Part shown: one piece after another, positions 1 through 10,418 of the stretch | How positions within the stretch are numbered: position 1 is the first letter of the stretch | Layout: each line of letters opens with the position of its first letter | Origin: Myxocyprinus asiaticus | Taxonomy: Eukaryota; Chordata; Actinopteri; Cypriniformes; Catostomidae | Assembly (NCBI RefSeq): GCF_019703515.2 | Contig: NC_059379.1 | Span: forward strand, 20,765,380 to 20,829,379 | DNA length: 64,000 bases | Direction: 5' to 3' | Position numbers and translations under genes: made by a program | The notes under the pieces: generated by a model | What the model was told of the DNA's origin: nothing | Database searches by the model: none | Seen by the model: only the letters and a program-made list of their open reading frames with translations

Positions 1-31
1 TTGCTCAACGTCAGCGTCAAGTGGCACTTTT

Positions 32-270
32 ATGGAGCCAGATTTCTGCCACAAGTAAACTAACAAATAGAACGTTTTGCAAACAAACCCAATCTGCATC
101 ACAAAGGAAAACTCGACTCTCAAACAAACAGAAAACGATTTGCAAATATGAGCCTACACCATATTTAACAAATAAATACAATCTATTCTCCAAATTCGAC
201 AGGATTGTCGAACAAATACAAAACCCGATGTGAATTTGTTTGTTTACTTGTGGCTGAAATCTGGCTCTAT
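32..270. repeat. Short inverted-repeat element (MITE-like)
   Basis: Positions 32-68 and 235-270 are near-perfect reverse complements (about 33 of 37 positions, one indel), containing the words GAGCCAGATTTC and GCCACAAGTAAAC. The 166 bp between them is AT-rich and has no convincing coding potential; open frames here are chance. The structure fits a non-autonomous DNA transposon. No clear target duplication was identified, so the superfamily is unknown. Confidence 0.5.
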
Positions 271-654
271 GACATGCATTGCAGTAGGCGTCATGGAGGG
301 GCGAATTTATGAGAAAGTGGGAGGTATGCACAATAAATATTAAAAAAATTTATTTGGAAGAGAAAAAAATGGAAATTGATTGCAGAAAGTAAAAAAGAGG
401 ACTTGTTTGCTTAGGTCTTTACAGGTTTTTTTTTTTTTTTTTTTTTTGTGAATGTAATTACTGTAGTTCAATAACTGGGGTCTCTGGAAATGATAAGGTA
501 ATAATTAATTAAAATAAATTATGAGACATTCAATATCTCTTCATAAATTTGGACAGTTTTAAAATATTAATTGTAGCTTTGTACTCTCAAAGACATTATT
601 TGTGGGCAGGGATGGACTGGCCATAGGGAGAACTGGGAAATGACAAATGGCCGG
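271..654. other. No gene; AT-rich spacer with poly(T) tract
   Basis: AT-rich DNA with a T tract at 426-447. Around 606-640 the sequence resembles the edge of a common fish repeat (GGGATGGACTGGCCAT), immediately before the GC-rich DIRS sequence begins. Nothing coding is supported. Confidence 0.5.
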
Positions 655-918
655 CTGTGAAACGGGGCCGAACGGCTGAATTTCTCTTCGGAGCCAAACG
701 GTCGATGCTCACTGAGCTGAATTCCCACGGCTGTTCATTCTCCTCTGCTGGATCTGACGGCGCATTTCAGCGGCTTCTCCCTCCTTTGCACTGGTGCACT
801 GCAGAGAACGCCCCTGGGCGCTTCGGCAGAAATAAAAGAATATATTCTAAAAAAGAGTATATTTCTCTAAAAGAGCGGCACACACGGAACATCTTTTTAA
901 AGACGCGTCTTTTTAAAG

Positions 919-1941
919 ATGTCTTTCCGTTTGTGTGTTATTCCTGGTTGCGCTCGTTATCTCTCGCCTTCTGATGGCCACGATCACTGTCTTTCGTGTC
1001 TGGCCGCTGCTCACACGGAGACAGTGTTCGTGGATGGGTCATATACACGTTGCGAGAACATGTCCATGGCAACGATGCGGTCGCGGCTTGCCTCCATAAG
1101 AAAGCAAGCCACCCCAGAGGCTCCCCGCCTGGGTCCTTCTACTCCCGGGTATGAGGCCAGCGCGGCTAGCACTGGGGGCGATTTGGGAACCCCAATGGGA
1201 CCACCTCCTCCAGGCATCCCCCCACGGACCTCCCATTCCCCAGCACGCTCGTCTGCCCCGATCAGGCTTTCGGATGAGTCCGCCGGCTCGTCTCACGGCG
1301 AGTTCGACCTCTTATTCGGAGCCCCCGAAGGTGATGAGCTCTCGAGCACAGCATCGGAGAGCGGGATCGTCCAGTCAGACGCGGAAGCCTCAGCTGGGCT
1401 CCTCCCTTCGGGTGCGGTCGCCCAGTCACATGCTGACGCAGAGATGACGGACATGCTTTCGTGGGCAGCCACGAGCGTCGGGCTAGAGTGGAACCCTCCA
1501 CTCTCCCCTGAACCCTCGCGGCTCGATGATTGGTTCCTGGGCTCACGGCGCCGCTCACAGCCCCGCCCCGGTCCTTTCTTCCCGGAAGTGCATGAGGAGC
1601 TGACAAGGTCGTGGGAGGCACCTTTTACTGCCCGGTCCCGATCTTTCAGCTCCCCTGCCCTCACTATCCTCGATGGTGGGGCGGCCAAGGGCTATTCCAC
1701 AATACCCCCGGTGGATGAGGCACTCGCGGTGCACCTATGCCCGCAGAGTGCCGCCACCAGGCATGGGCGCCCAAAGCTCCCGTCCAAGGCCTGTAGGTTT
1801 ACGTCGTCCCTGACAGCCAAAGCCTACAGTGCCGCTGGACAAGCCACCTCCACCCTGCACGCCATGGCTCTCCTGCAAGTCCACCAAGCCAAGGCGCTAA
1901 AGGAACTGCATGAGGGTAGTTCTGCCCCGGGATTGATGTAG
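919..1941 (+). CDS. DIRS gag-like ORF1
   Basis: An open frame of 340 codons starts at the ATG of MSFRLCVIPGC. The first 50 residues have a Cys/His-rich patch (CVIPGC, then HDHCLSCLAAAH), as in the first ORF of fish DIRS elements. The rest is Ser/Pro/Ala-rich and low in complexity, typical of retroelement structural proteins. It precedes the RT frame by about 530 bp. Related gag similarity may continue in another frame to about 2160 (ending near VEHFVQQFSAVK), which implies a frameshift after 1941. The product would be a nucleic-acid-binding structural protein; this role is inferred from position and composition. Confidence 0.65.
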   Translation: MSFRLCVIPGCARYLSPSDGHDHCLSCLAAAHTETVFVDGSYTRCENMSMATMRSRLASIRKQATPEAPRLGPSTPGYEASAASTGGDLGTPMGPPPPGIPPRTSHSPARSSAPIRLSDESAGSSHGEFDLLFGAPEGDELSSTASESGIVQSDAEASAGLLPSGAVAQSHADAEMTDMLSWAATSVGLEWNPPLSPEPSRLDDWFLGSRRRSQPRPGPFFPEVHEELTRSWEAPFTARSRSFSSPALTILDGGAAKGYSTIPPVDEALAVHLCPQSAATRHGRPKLPSKACRFTSSLTAKAYSAAGQATSTLHAMALLQVHQAKALKELHEGSSAPGLM

Positions 1942-2476
1942 GAGCTGTGCTCAGTGACCAACCTCGTTCTCCGGGAGACGAAGGTCACGCCGTGGTCTCT
2001 CGGGCGGGTGATGTCCACCTTGGTGGTCCAGGAGCGCCACCTTTGGCTCAACCTGATCGAGATGGGAGAGGCTGACAAGGCACGGTTCCTTGGCGCCCCC
2101 ATTTCCCAGGTGGCCAGTCCGGCGACACCGTCGAGCACTTTGTCCAGCAGTTCTCAGCGGTGAAGCAGCAGACGGAGGCTATCCAGCACATCCTGCCCCG
2201 GTGCGGCTCAAGATCCCGCACCCCGTCTGCTCGTCGCCAAGGGCGTCCCCCTATGGTGACTACACCGGCTCCGCCGCAGCCCGACCCTGCAGCCCAGCGC
2301 CGGCGTGGAGCCCACCGTGGCAGGTTTGGCACTCCAGCGGCGGTCTCCCGGCCCCTGCGCGTCCAGATGTCACGAGGACAGGCCTCTTCCTCCCCTGTCC
2401 CAGGCTGTTCCGAGGGTGGTCACAAGGAGCCAGGTAAGTACTTCGATGTCCCTGAACTCAGCACGGCCATGACACA

Positions 2477-3750
2477 GTGTGGCACCTCAGGCTCCGCCCC
2501 GCCACGATTCACTTCACCAGGCGTCCGCCCAGGTTCAGCGGCATCCACTTCACCTCGGTGAAGGGCGAGAACACCGCTACCTTGCGCGTGGAGGTCACTA
2601 CCCTCCTACGGAAGGATGCGATAGAGCCTGTCCCTCCGGCCGAGATGAAGAAGGGGTTTTACAGCCCCTACTTCATTGTACCGAAAAAAGGCTGTGGGTT
2701 GCGGCCAATCTTGGACCTGCAAGTACTGAACCGGGCCTTACACTGACTCCTGTTCAAGATGCTGATGCAAAAACGTATTCTAGCGAGCGTCCGGCATCAA
2801 GATTGGTTCGTGGCGGTAGACCTGAAGGACGCGTACTTCCACGTCTTGATTCTACCTCGACACAGACCCTTCCTGTGGTTTGCATTCGAGGGTCAGGCGT
2901 ATCAGTACAAGGTCCTCCCTTTCGGCCTGTCCTTGTCCCCTCGTATCTTCACGAAGGTCGCAGAGGCAGCCCTTGCCCCGCTAAGGGAAGTGGGCATTCA
3001 CATCCTCAACTATCTCGACGATTGGCTAATATTAGCTCACTCTCAGGATGTGTTGTGTGCACACAGGGACCTGGTGCTCTCGCACCTCAGCCGACTAGGG
3101 CTTCGGGTCAACTGGGAAAAGAGCAAGCTCCTCCCGGTTCAGAGCATCTCTTTTCTCGGCTTGGAGTTGGACTCAGTCTCATTGATAGCGTGTCTCACGA
3201 GCGAGCGCGCACAGTCGGTGATGACCTGTTTGGAGGTGTATAGATAGAAGACAGCGGTTCAACTGAAACTGTTTCAGAGGCTCCTGGGGCATATGGCATC
3301 CTCAGTGGTGGCCACTCTGCTCGGGTTGATGCATATGAGACCGCTTCAGACTCAAGTCCCGAGATGGGCATGGCGCTGCGGGACAAATCGCGTGGCCATC
3401 ACGCCGATCTGTCACCGCCTCTTCAGCCCTTGGACCAACCTCACGTTTCTACAGGCAGGCGTTTGCCTATAGCAGGTCTCCAGGTGCATCGTTACAACAG
3501 ACGCCTCCAAAATGGGCTGGGGTGCTGTATGCAATGGGCACGCAGCTGCCGGCTCATGGATGGGCCCGCGGCTGCGTTGGCACATCAACTGCCTCGAGTT
3601 GCTGGCAATTCTGCTCACCCTGCGGAGGTTTTGGCCACTGATCCAGGGCAAGCATGTGTTAGTTCAGACAGAAAACACAGCAACGGTAGCATATGTCAAC
3701 CGTCAAGGCAGTCTGCGTTCCCATTGTATGTCACAACTCACCCACCGTAG
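2477..3750 (+). pseudogene. DIRS reverse transcriptase-RNase H, with nonsense codons
   Basis: One frame reads through a full RT fingers/palm region: YSPYFIVPKKGCGLRPILDL, then VDLKDAYFHV (first catalytic Asp), LPFGLSLSPRIFTK, and the YLDD catalytic box at 3011-3022. RNase H follows with the TTDASKMGWG motif near 3500 and CLELLAIL. The frame is interrupted only by TGA at 2744-2746 and TAGs at 3245-3247 and 3470-3472. The TGA sits where CGA would be expected, which suggests CpG decay. In the RNase H third motif the usual Asp of DNTAT is Glu (ENTAT). Downstream, similarity jumps between frames. The enzyme would copy element RNA and remove the RNA strand; this copy is non-functional. Confidence 0.85.
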
Positions 3751-3912
3751 ACGCGCTGGCACACAGCTGGCCCCCTGGACTTCACAAATATGCGTTTCCC
3801 ACAGTGAGCCTACTTGCACAGACCCTGTTCAAGGTCAGGGAGGACGAGGAGCAGGTTGTCCTGGTAGCACCCTACTGGCCATCCCAGACGTGGTTCTCAG
3901 ACCTCACACTCC

Positions 3913-5021
3913 TTGCGACAGCCCCCCCTGGCGAATTCCCCAGAGGAAGGACCTTCTTTCTCAGGGATGGGGCACCATCTGGCACCCGCGACCAGACCTC
4001 TGGAATCTCCATGTCTGGCCCCTGGATGGGACGTGGAAGACTTAAGCGGCCTACCACCCACGGTGGTAGACACGATCACTCAGGCTAGGGCACCCTCTAC
4101 GAGGTGCCTGTATGCCTTTAAGTGGCGTCTGTTCGCGAAGACCCCCAGAGATGCGCAGTTGGATTGGTGCTTTCCTTCCTGCAGGAAAGGTTAGAAGGGC
4201 GGCTGTCCCCCTGCACCTTGAAGGTGTATGTAGCCACTATAGCGGCACACCACGACACAGTGGACGGTAAGTCCTTAGGGAAGCATGACCTGATCATCAG
4301 GTTCCTGAGAGGTGCCAGGAGGTTGAATCCCTTCAGACCGCGCCTCGTCCCCTCATGGGACCTCTCTGTAGTTCTTCAGGGTCTACGGAGAGCCCCTTTT
4401 GAGCCCTTGCAGTTAGCTGAGCTTAAGGCACTCTATTTGAAGAATGCCCTCCTGACTGCGCTCACTTCCATCAAGAGGGTAGGAGACCTGCAAGAGTTCT
4501 CTGTCAGTGAAACATGCCTGGAGTTCGGTCCGGGCTACTCTCACGTGATCCTGAGACCCCAACCGGGCTATGTGCCCAAGGTTCCCACGACCCCTTTTAG
4601 GGACCAGGTGATGAACCTGCAAGCGCTGCCCCAGGAGGCAGACCCAGCCCTGACGTTGCTGTGTCTGGTGCGCGCTTTACACATCTATTTGGATCGCACG
4701 CAGAGCTTTAGAGTCTCTGAGCAGCTCTTTGTCTGCTTTGGTGGACAGCAGAAAGGAAGCGCTGTCTCCAAGCAGAGGATCGCCCACTGGTTCACTGACG
4801 CAATAACAATGGCATATCATGCCCAGGACGTGCCGCCCCCGGCAGGGCTATGAGCCCATTCTACCAGGGGTGTAGCGGCCTCCTGGGCCTTGACCAGTGG
4901 CGCCTCTCTAACAGACATTTGCAGAGCAGCGGGCTGGGCAACACCCAACACCTTTGCGAGGTTCTACAATCTCCGGGTGGAACCGGTTTCGTCCTGTGTA
5001 GTGGCATGCACAAGCAGGTAA
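3913..5021 (+). pseudogene. DIRS tyrosine recombinase, broken
   Basis: The N-terminal SAM-like part begins around TRCLYAFKWRLF in one frame. It shifts frame near 4180-4190 into the frame holding SPCTLKVYVATIAAHH and the catalytic core. Catalytic positions are visible: Arg in SIKRVGDL, His-x-x-Arg in AHSTRG (His codon 4857-4859, Arg 4866-4868), and the nucleophilic Tyr in ARFYNL (4965-4967). TGA at 4851-4853 lies just before the HxxR box, and the frame then continues to TAA at 5019-5021. In DIRS elements this enzyme inserts a circular cDNA without target duplication. The active-site residues survive, but the gene cannot make a full protein. Confidence 0.8.
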
Positions 5022-5780
5022 GTCCAGGACAGCTGGCCGGGTGTATCGCTTGCGCATAGCGCCTTTTACCTCCCCTGAGCTGAAGACATGCGCTGTTGAC
5101 TCCCAGTAGTGTTCACAAACATTGTTCCTTGGATGATTTCCTCCGAGCCCTGTGGCAGACGAGTTTGAGAAGAAACTCGCTGCCGGCTCAGTACATGTGC
5201 TAACTAAGCCCTGTACTGGGGTAGGTGCTCCGCATGTGGTGGATCCCCATAGTTAACCCCATGTATATCTTCCGCTAATTCGTTTCCCTGTTGGTAAACT
5301 GCGTCTTCCTTGGGTAGAGGCCCCTCTGCCCCAGTCACCATGCTTGTAGAAACTCCTCCCCTGTAGGGTAGGACCTACCGTGGGACTTTTCCACATGATA
5401 CTTCCGACAAAGCTTGGCAAGACCATGTAACGTATTCCCACTCAAAATACACCCCCCCCCCCCCCGGGCGGGGTGTGGTCTCCGCGGTGTCTTCCCCTTG
5501 GGAGTGACCCCCCCCCCGACTAGACCTGGTGGCCCCAGTCGGTTAATTCCTTTTTTCTGGGGAGAGGGAAAAAAGAGGATAAGAGGCCACGACTGGGCTA
5601 GCCTGTCTCTATCTTTTGGACAGTCGACTTGTCCCCAAAGGGCCATTCGACACTCATAACAACGTTGGGGGAGGTTGCGTGTCGGCCTGGTGCGCTGGCT
5701 ACGAGGCACACAGTGGTCTGCCCATCACACACCGCCAGTTCACATAACACAGTTCAGCCAGTTGCGGCGTTTCGTATAGG
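5022..5780 (+). other. DIRS 3' non-coding region
   Basis: GC-rich untranslated sequence between the recombinase stop and the terminal hairpin. It includes C tracts at 5452-5465 and around 5508-5518, and a C/G-rich block near 5461-5500. Open frames here are chance products of the composition. Its continuity in composition with both flanks argues that it belongs to the DIRS copy. Confidence 0.6.
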
Positions 5781-6162
5781 GACCCCTAGTGTCACTACAT
5801 CGATACAACGTCGAGTGAGTGACAGATAGGGAACGTCCTGGTTACTTGCGTAACCTCCGTTCCCTGATGGAGGGAATGAGACGTTGTGTCCCTCCAGCCA
5901 CAATGCTGAACTACCCGCTGAAATGGCCAGGCCTTGTCTCGGCTCCTCAGCACAAAACCTGAATGAGTGGTTGCATACCAGCTCCTTTTATACCCGTATG
6001 TCTGGGGAAGTGGGATGCAAATACCACTCGCCAATTTTCACTGGCCTTTTATCAAAGACCAGAGGTGTCTCGGGCTCCCAAGAGTGACCCCTAGTGTCAC
6101 TACATCAACACAACGTCTCGTTCCCTCCATCAGGGAACGGAGGTTAGACAAGTAACCAGGAC
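5781..6162. repeat. DIRS terminal hairpin with flanking direct repeat
   Basis: Positions 5835-5889 and 6108-6162 form 55-nt inverted arms matching at about 52 of 55 positions and separated by 218 bp. A direct repeat of about 31 nt (GACCCCTAGTGTCACTACATC...) occurs at 5781-5811 and again at 6086-6116, so it overlaps the outside of one arm and the inside of the other. Split inverted and direct terminal repeats are expected of DIRS elements, which need them to form circles. A separate MITE inserted at the end is the alternative. Confidence 0.65.
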
Positions 6163-7904
6163 AGTTTGCTTTGTTCTTATAATGCTTAAAACCTTAAAAG
6201 TCTCTTTGGGGTCTATAGACATAAAAATTTTGAAGGATTAAAATTTTCTTCTGGCATCACCAGAAATGGTCACTGAATCATTAAATTAATCTGAACGAAT
6301 TTTGGTGAATGTAGTCAAAACACTCGAGCCACTTGGATGCATTTAAATCCCACAATGCTCAAGCACAGAGGAAAAAATAAAATTGTGCACATGCACCATT
6401 GTCATTATTGTAATTTATTAAATAATTTATTCAAGGACCAGCTTGTGCTCAGTCTTTTATTGTCATGTGTGAAACAGAAGCAAGTGCTCCACAAGATGCC
6501 CTTTATTTTTGCAGCTAATTTTGCAATTCATTTGCAATACTTGAATCTTTAAAATACTACAAATACTACAAGTATATAATACTTATATATTAATATAATA
6601 CATATATCATACTTATATATTAACATATACTGTAATATATTAATAATGCACTGTAAGTTTTGCGAGCCACCTACTGACAGCTGTGTCACCCCCCCCCAAC
6701 ACGCACACATTTAAAATGACTGCTATGCCCCTGCTCACACACACACATTCAGTTGCAGAAACATAACACGATCGAAGGCGGCTATATGAGCTTTCATGAA
6801 TGCACAACCATAATTTTTTTAAATGACAGAGCTGAAACCAGTGGCGGCCCGTGCATTTTAAGTCTAGGCCTTCAGTACGATTCATGCCATTAAGAAAACA
6901 CAGTTTCACAATGAATAAGACACCGTATGCTTATCATACATTACGTCGCAGCCAACTAATAATACCAACTGACATTAAAAACACGTCCAAGGATGAAAGC
7001 CAGAACCAAGGAGGTCTAATACGAAGAAAAAGCAATCTAATATTTGAAATTTAAATGTTGCTTGCAATAAATTTTGTTTCCTAAGGGTACATGGTTACTT
7101 TTCAAAACTTGATCTGACAATGAATGCTCCAGCCAGCCTAATTTACACTTAGAAAACTCCTGATGTTGTTATAACAATGCAAAAAGCACTTACCAATTAG
7201 CTTGAAGTGAAAATCAGCCCTCCTTTCCTGTTTAAATTATCAGTCGCACGATCATGCAGAACATCTTAGGTTTTTAAATCCATAAGGATCTCTTTCTCAA
7301 CTGCAATAACAGCAGTGATGACAGCCGACTCGTCAGCAAGATCTCGCGCTCTTCGCTTTCAAATAACGTACATCACTTGAAGCGTGATTGTGTCACTCAA
7401 GGCCACTTAGAAGCCCTGGATTGGGACATATCCTAAAGACCACACCCACCAAGAACAAATAAATCAATCTGATTGGCTGATGAATCTGACAATCTGACTT
7501 TAGATGCTCATTCATTTGCACTGTTGAGGGATTCTGCAGAAATTCTGAAGGCCTGACAGGGTGGAGCTCAGACTCACGTGCTGCTTCAGCTAAGGAGCAT
7601 GGCTTCGGGCATGCGAATTGTGAAACAGTTGTTACACTTTGCTTGTAAGCATCGAGGAAAAATTCTGATTGGATAAACTTTTTGCCTTTTGCTATTCGTT
7701 TGTAGATTAATTAAGAGTGGAAAGCGATTATACATAGGCAAAAAGGTCAATGAGAATGAAAGGATGAAAAAATATTAATTTATTAGGCATATTACGCCAG
7801 CAGGGAAGGCTTTGCTGGCCCTGACAAATCGCCACTGGCTAAAACTGTTAAAAGCACTGATGGTGAATGTGTGTTTGTGTGTTTGTAAATGATGTGTGTC
7901 TTAC
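6163..7904. other. ablim2 intron 3 (partial), with a possible repeat at 6842-7650
   Basis: Intron sequence downstream of ablim2 exon 3 on the minus strand. From about 6842 (AGTGGCGGCCCGTGCATTTT) to about 7650 the sequence has the look of a dispersed fish repeat recognised by eye. Its ends and class could not be set. A C tract lies near 6691-6697 and a (CA) run at 6739-6747. No coding gene is supported. Confidence 0.4.
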
Positions 7905-8088
7905 TTGCAGATGGCACAGACAAAGCAGCAAGGGTGGTATGTCTTGCCCAGGGCAGACACAACTTCTCCTTCAATGAACTCTTCACAACTGAAGCAGCGG
8001 GTGCCATAGAGGCGCTGATAATCCAGAGTGCAGATATACTCGCCCTGTCGCACAAAAAAGCCTCCCCGAGCCAAGTCACATCCACAAA
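7905..8088 (-). CDS. ablim2: ablim2 exon 3: end of LIM1 and most of LIM2
   Basis: The minus-strand exon of 184 nt lies between an AG acceptor (8090-8089, after CTTACTCTTC) and a GTAAGA donor (7904-7899). Entering in phase 1 from exon 2 it reads CGCDLARGGFFVRQGEY, ICTLDYQRLYGTRC, then FSCEEFIEGEVVSALGKTYH and PCCFVCAICK. This supplies the second zinc knuckle of LIM1 (C...CTLD) and the start of LIM2 (CFSC, HPCC, FVCAIC). The wording matches vertebrate actin-binding LIM proteins, closest to ABLIM2 from family knowledge (FVRQGEYICTLDYQRLYGTRCFSC). The protein links actin filaments to LIM partners in muscle and neurons. Further LIM domains and the villin headpiece lie outside the window. Paralogues ablim1 and ablim3 fit less well but cannot be excluded without a search. 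Confidence 0.9.
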
Positions 8089-8205
8089 CTGAAGAGTAAG
8101 AGACAAGAGAGAGACAGTTACAATAGTTACAAAGTTACAAAACGATTGTATCATCTTCAGAAGACTTAAATTATAGTGCAAAGTCTGCATAAAACACTTT
8201 TATGA

Positions 8206-8397
8206 TACTTTTATAGTGCTTTTGCACCCTTTTTTGAGCTTGAAAGCTCAAGTCTCCATTCATTGTAATAACATGGAAAAGAGTGATAAATACATTCTTC
8301 AAAAATATATTTTTCTGAGAAAGAAAGTTTTATGTGTTTGAAATGATATGAGGGTGAGTAAATGATAACAGAACTTTTGGGTGAACTATTCCTTTAA
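8206..8397. repeat. Fish MITE fragment (GGGTGAACTAT type)
   Basis: The right part reads GAGGGTGAGTAAATGATAAC... then TTTTGGGTGAACTATTCCTTTAA, the end of a very common teleost inverted-repeat element. The left part is divergent. Other copies in this window are near 21940-22534, 27150-27205, 34564-34856, 54063-54250, 61880-61953 and 63762-64000. Confidence 0.6.
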
Positions 8398-10418
8398 GCT
8401 GGAACATCTTAGAAGCCCATTGTTTAATAAAATCCATAATGACTGCCAGCAGCTCACATTTAGCCAAATCATGTGTTTCGGTGTGTGTGTTTCCTTTAGT
8501 TTATGTGTACAGGCTAATTGTTGTGTGTGTCCTGATAAGTATCAGCACACCATGACATCATCCAGAGGATGGAGACTGGGCAGGTGCATGGAGTGGACTG
8601 GACAAAACACACTGAAACACAACCTTCGCCTAATTTTACCCCCTTCCATTTCTCCTTTCTCTTTTTGCTTTTCTCACAGTCCTTTTTCCACTAAAACAGG
8701 AAACACATCAAGAACATAATACACACATTTACAAATGCTCAGATGACATCATTGTCAGGACCAATCCATTTTCCACCTCCTCTGAGGTAAATGATAACAG
8801 TGGAATTTCCTTTTCTCCCATACTTTTGTCTTTCTATCATGAGCTGAGATATAACGCTCTGAACATTACACCAAATAAATGTAGGCCCTCCTTCTTTATA
8901 AAGTCCTTGTTTTTGTCTGCTATAGCTACTAACAAGCAAATACAACAACTAACAAGTTAATACCTTTGTCCTGTAATGACCTAATGTCATTTAGTTTACT
9001 TTTTTCATTACAGGGGGACATTGTCAATACATTAGAAAGGGAACTGTATATAGGGAAACTGTTGTCAAGGAGCCCATTGGAAATAAAAATCACAAATGAC
9101 ATCTATATAATATCAAATCACTATAATATCTTTACACTATATACACTATATCACTTTATACTATATATTTGTACAATATCTCAGTTGGTACTTCTAGACA
9201 GCCATGAAATTTCAGCAGTGATTTCACTGGGAGCAAATGGACATTCTATCTTGAGTCTCAAATTTCTGTGATTTTTCTCCCGAGAAAAATGTCCTAGTAT
9301 TGTAGCTCTCATGTGTCTGCTTTAGAGTTTCAGAAAAGATTTTAACAATGTCTCAAACTGTGCTTATAGACTTGCCAAGACACCAAAGTTGGCAATCAAA
9401 AGTCTGAGTCATGTCAGTATGAAGTACTGCTCAGTAAATTCTTTCAAGACCACATCACCTGGGCTATGCTAACCACATTTATAGCACATAGCCTAATTTT
9501 ATAGCTCTATACTTATATTGTACGCCAATGATTGTCTCATTTTTGTCCATATTTATTTTCCTAAGAAATTTGAGGAGAAACAGAGATGAAGAACTCCATT
9601 AAGTCTCCACAAAAGCAATCCCGGACCAATATTTTTCTCTGTTGAGTCCAGTGATGTAGCCAAGGGTGGTAACCCAGGCCCACCTAGAATATTAAAGATT
9701 ATTCTTTGACTTCACATGTATATATTTATAAAATAATCTAATAAATGCATAAATTCTGATTTCTGAAAGTATGAAAGAACTGTTTGAATGCGCCGCTTCT
9801 CTGTTGTTCAGGAAAATTTGGTAAAAAAAATGGTGTGTGGCATTCATATGAGCAGACAGAGAAATAAGTCTGAAGTAAGTTTGGAGCACAAGAAATAGAA
9901 ATAAACCTTGTGTAAATTGTCAGCTTTACGCTAAGCTAAAATGCTATTTCTAGCCATTTTACACATACATGCTACCAGGCACGATCATATTTTTTTATCA
10001 AGAAAATTCACGTTGGATCATAATTTCTTTTTTTCTAGTGAGACCTTTGATATTAGGGCAAAAATTGTATTCTTGATAATAATTTTTGTATTGTTTTCCT
10101 GTAAAAATATCTACAAATCCTTAAAACAAGATCAATTTGATTTATCTTGTTTTAGAAACAGCACTGCATAAGATATTTAGGTTTTTCAGAGAATGAATTT
10201 TTAACATGTATTTTGTCTTACTGTACTGGCAGAATTTTTTTAGTCAAAACAAGTGAAAAATCTACCAGTGCTGAAGAAGTAATACAAAGTATTCAGAATA
10301 CGTTATTCACCTTGAGTAATCTAACGGAATACATTACAAATTACATTTTAAGCATGTATTCTATAATCTGTAGTGGAATACATTTCAAAAGTAACCCTCC
10401 CAACCCTGTATATATATA
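8398..10418. other. Intronic sequence; faint repeat at about 10010-10290
   Basis: AT-rich intron with no supported exon. Around 10010-10290 the sequence (CTTGTTTTAGAAAC..., AAACAAGTGAAAAATCTACCAGTGC) resembles a degenerate copy of the CACTGCAAAAAA-type MITE seen more clearly at 48089-48377. Short frames in this stretch are chance. Confidence 0.35.

Larger units (their letters stand above)
655..6162 (+). mobile_element. Decayed DIRS-type tyrosine-recombinase retrotransposon
   Basis: The block is sharply GC-richer than its surroundings and encodes, in order on the plus strand, a gag-like ORF, reverse transcriptase with a YLDD box, RNase H and a tyrosine recombinase. That order is diagnostic of DIRS retrotransposons, which integrate with a tyrosine recombinase instead of a DDE integrase. 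The RT-RH frame carries three nonsense codons. The recombinase has at least one stop and frameshifts, and part of the RNase H-recombinase linker appears missing. The right end (5781-6162) is a long hairpin with a flanking direct repeat. No matching inverted terminal sequence was found at the left, so the 5' end is probably truncated near 655; the exact limits are inferred. It lies in ablim2 intron 3, opposite to the host gene. Confidence 0.85.

Noticed and set aside
1011..1688. Several minus-strand frames opposite the DIRS gag
   Set aside because: Shadows of the GC-rich plus-strand ORF; no motifs of their own.
7792..8190. 132-codon minus-strand frame over ablim2 exon 3
   Set aside because: It is in a different frame from the LIM-encoding one and crosses both splice sites; the exon frame gives correctly spaced zinc ligands.
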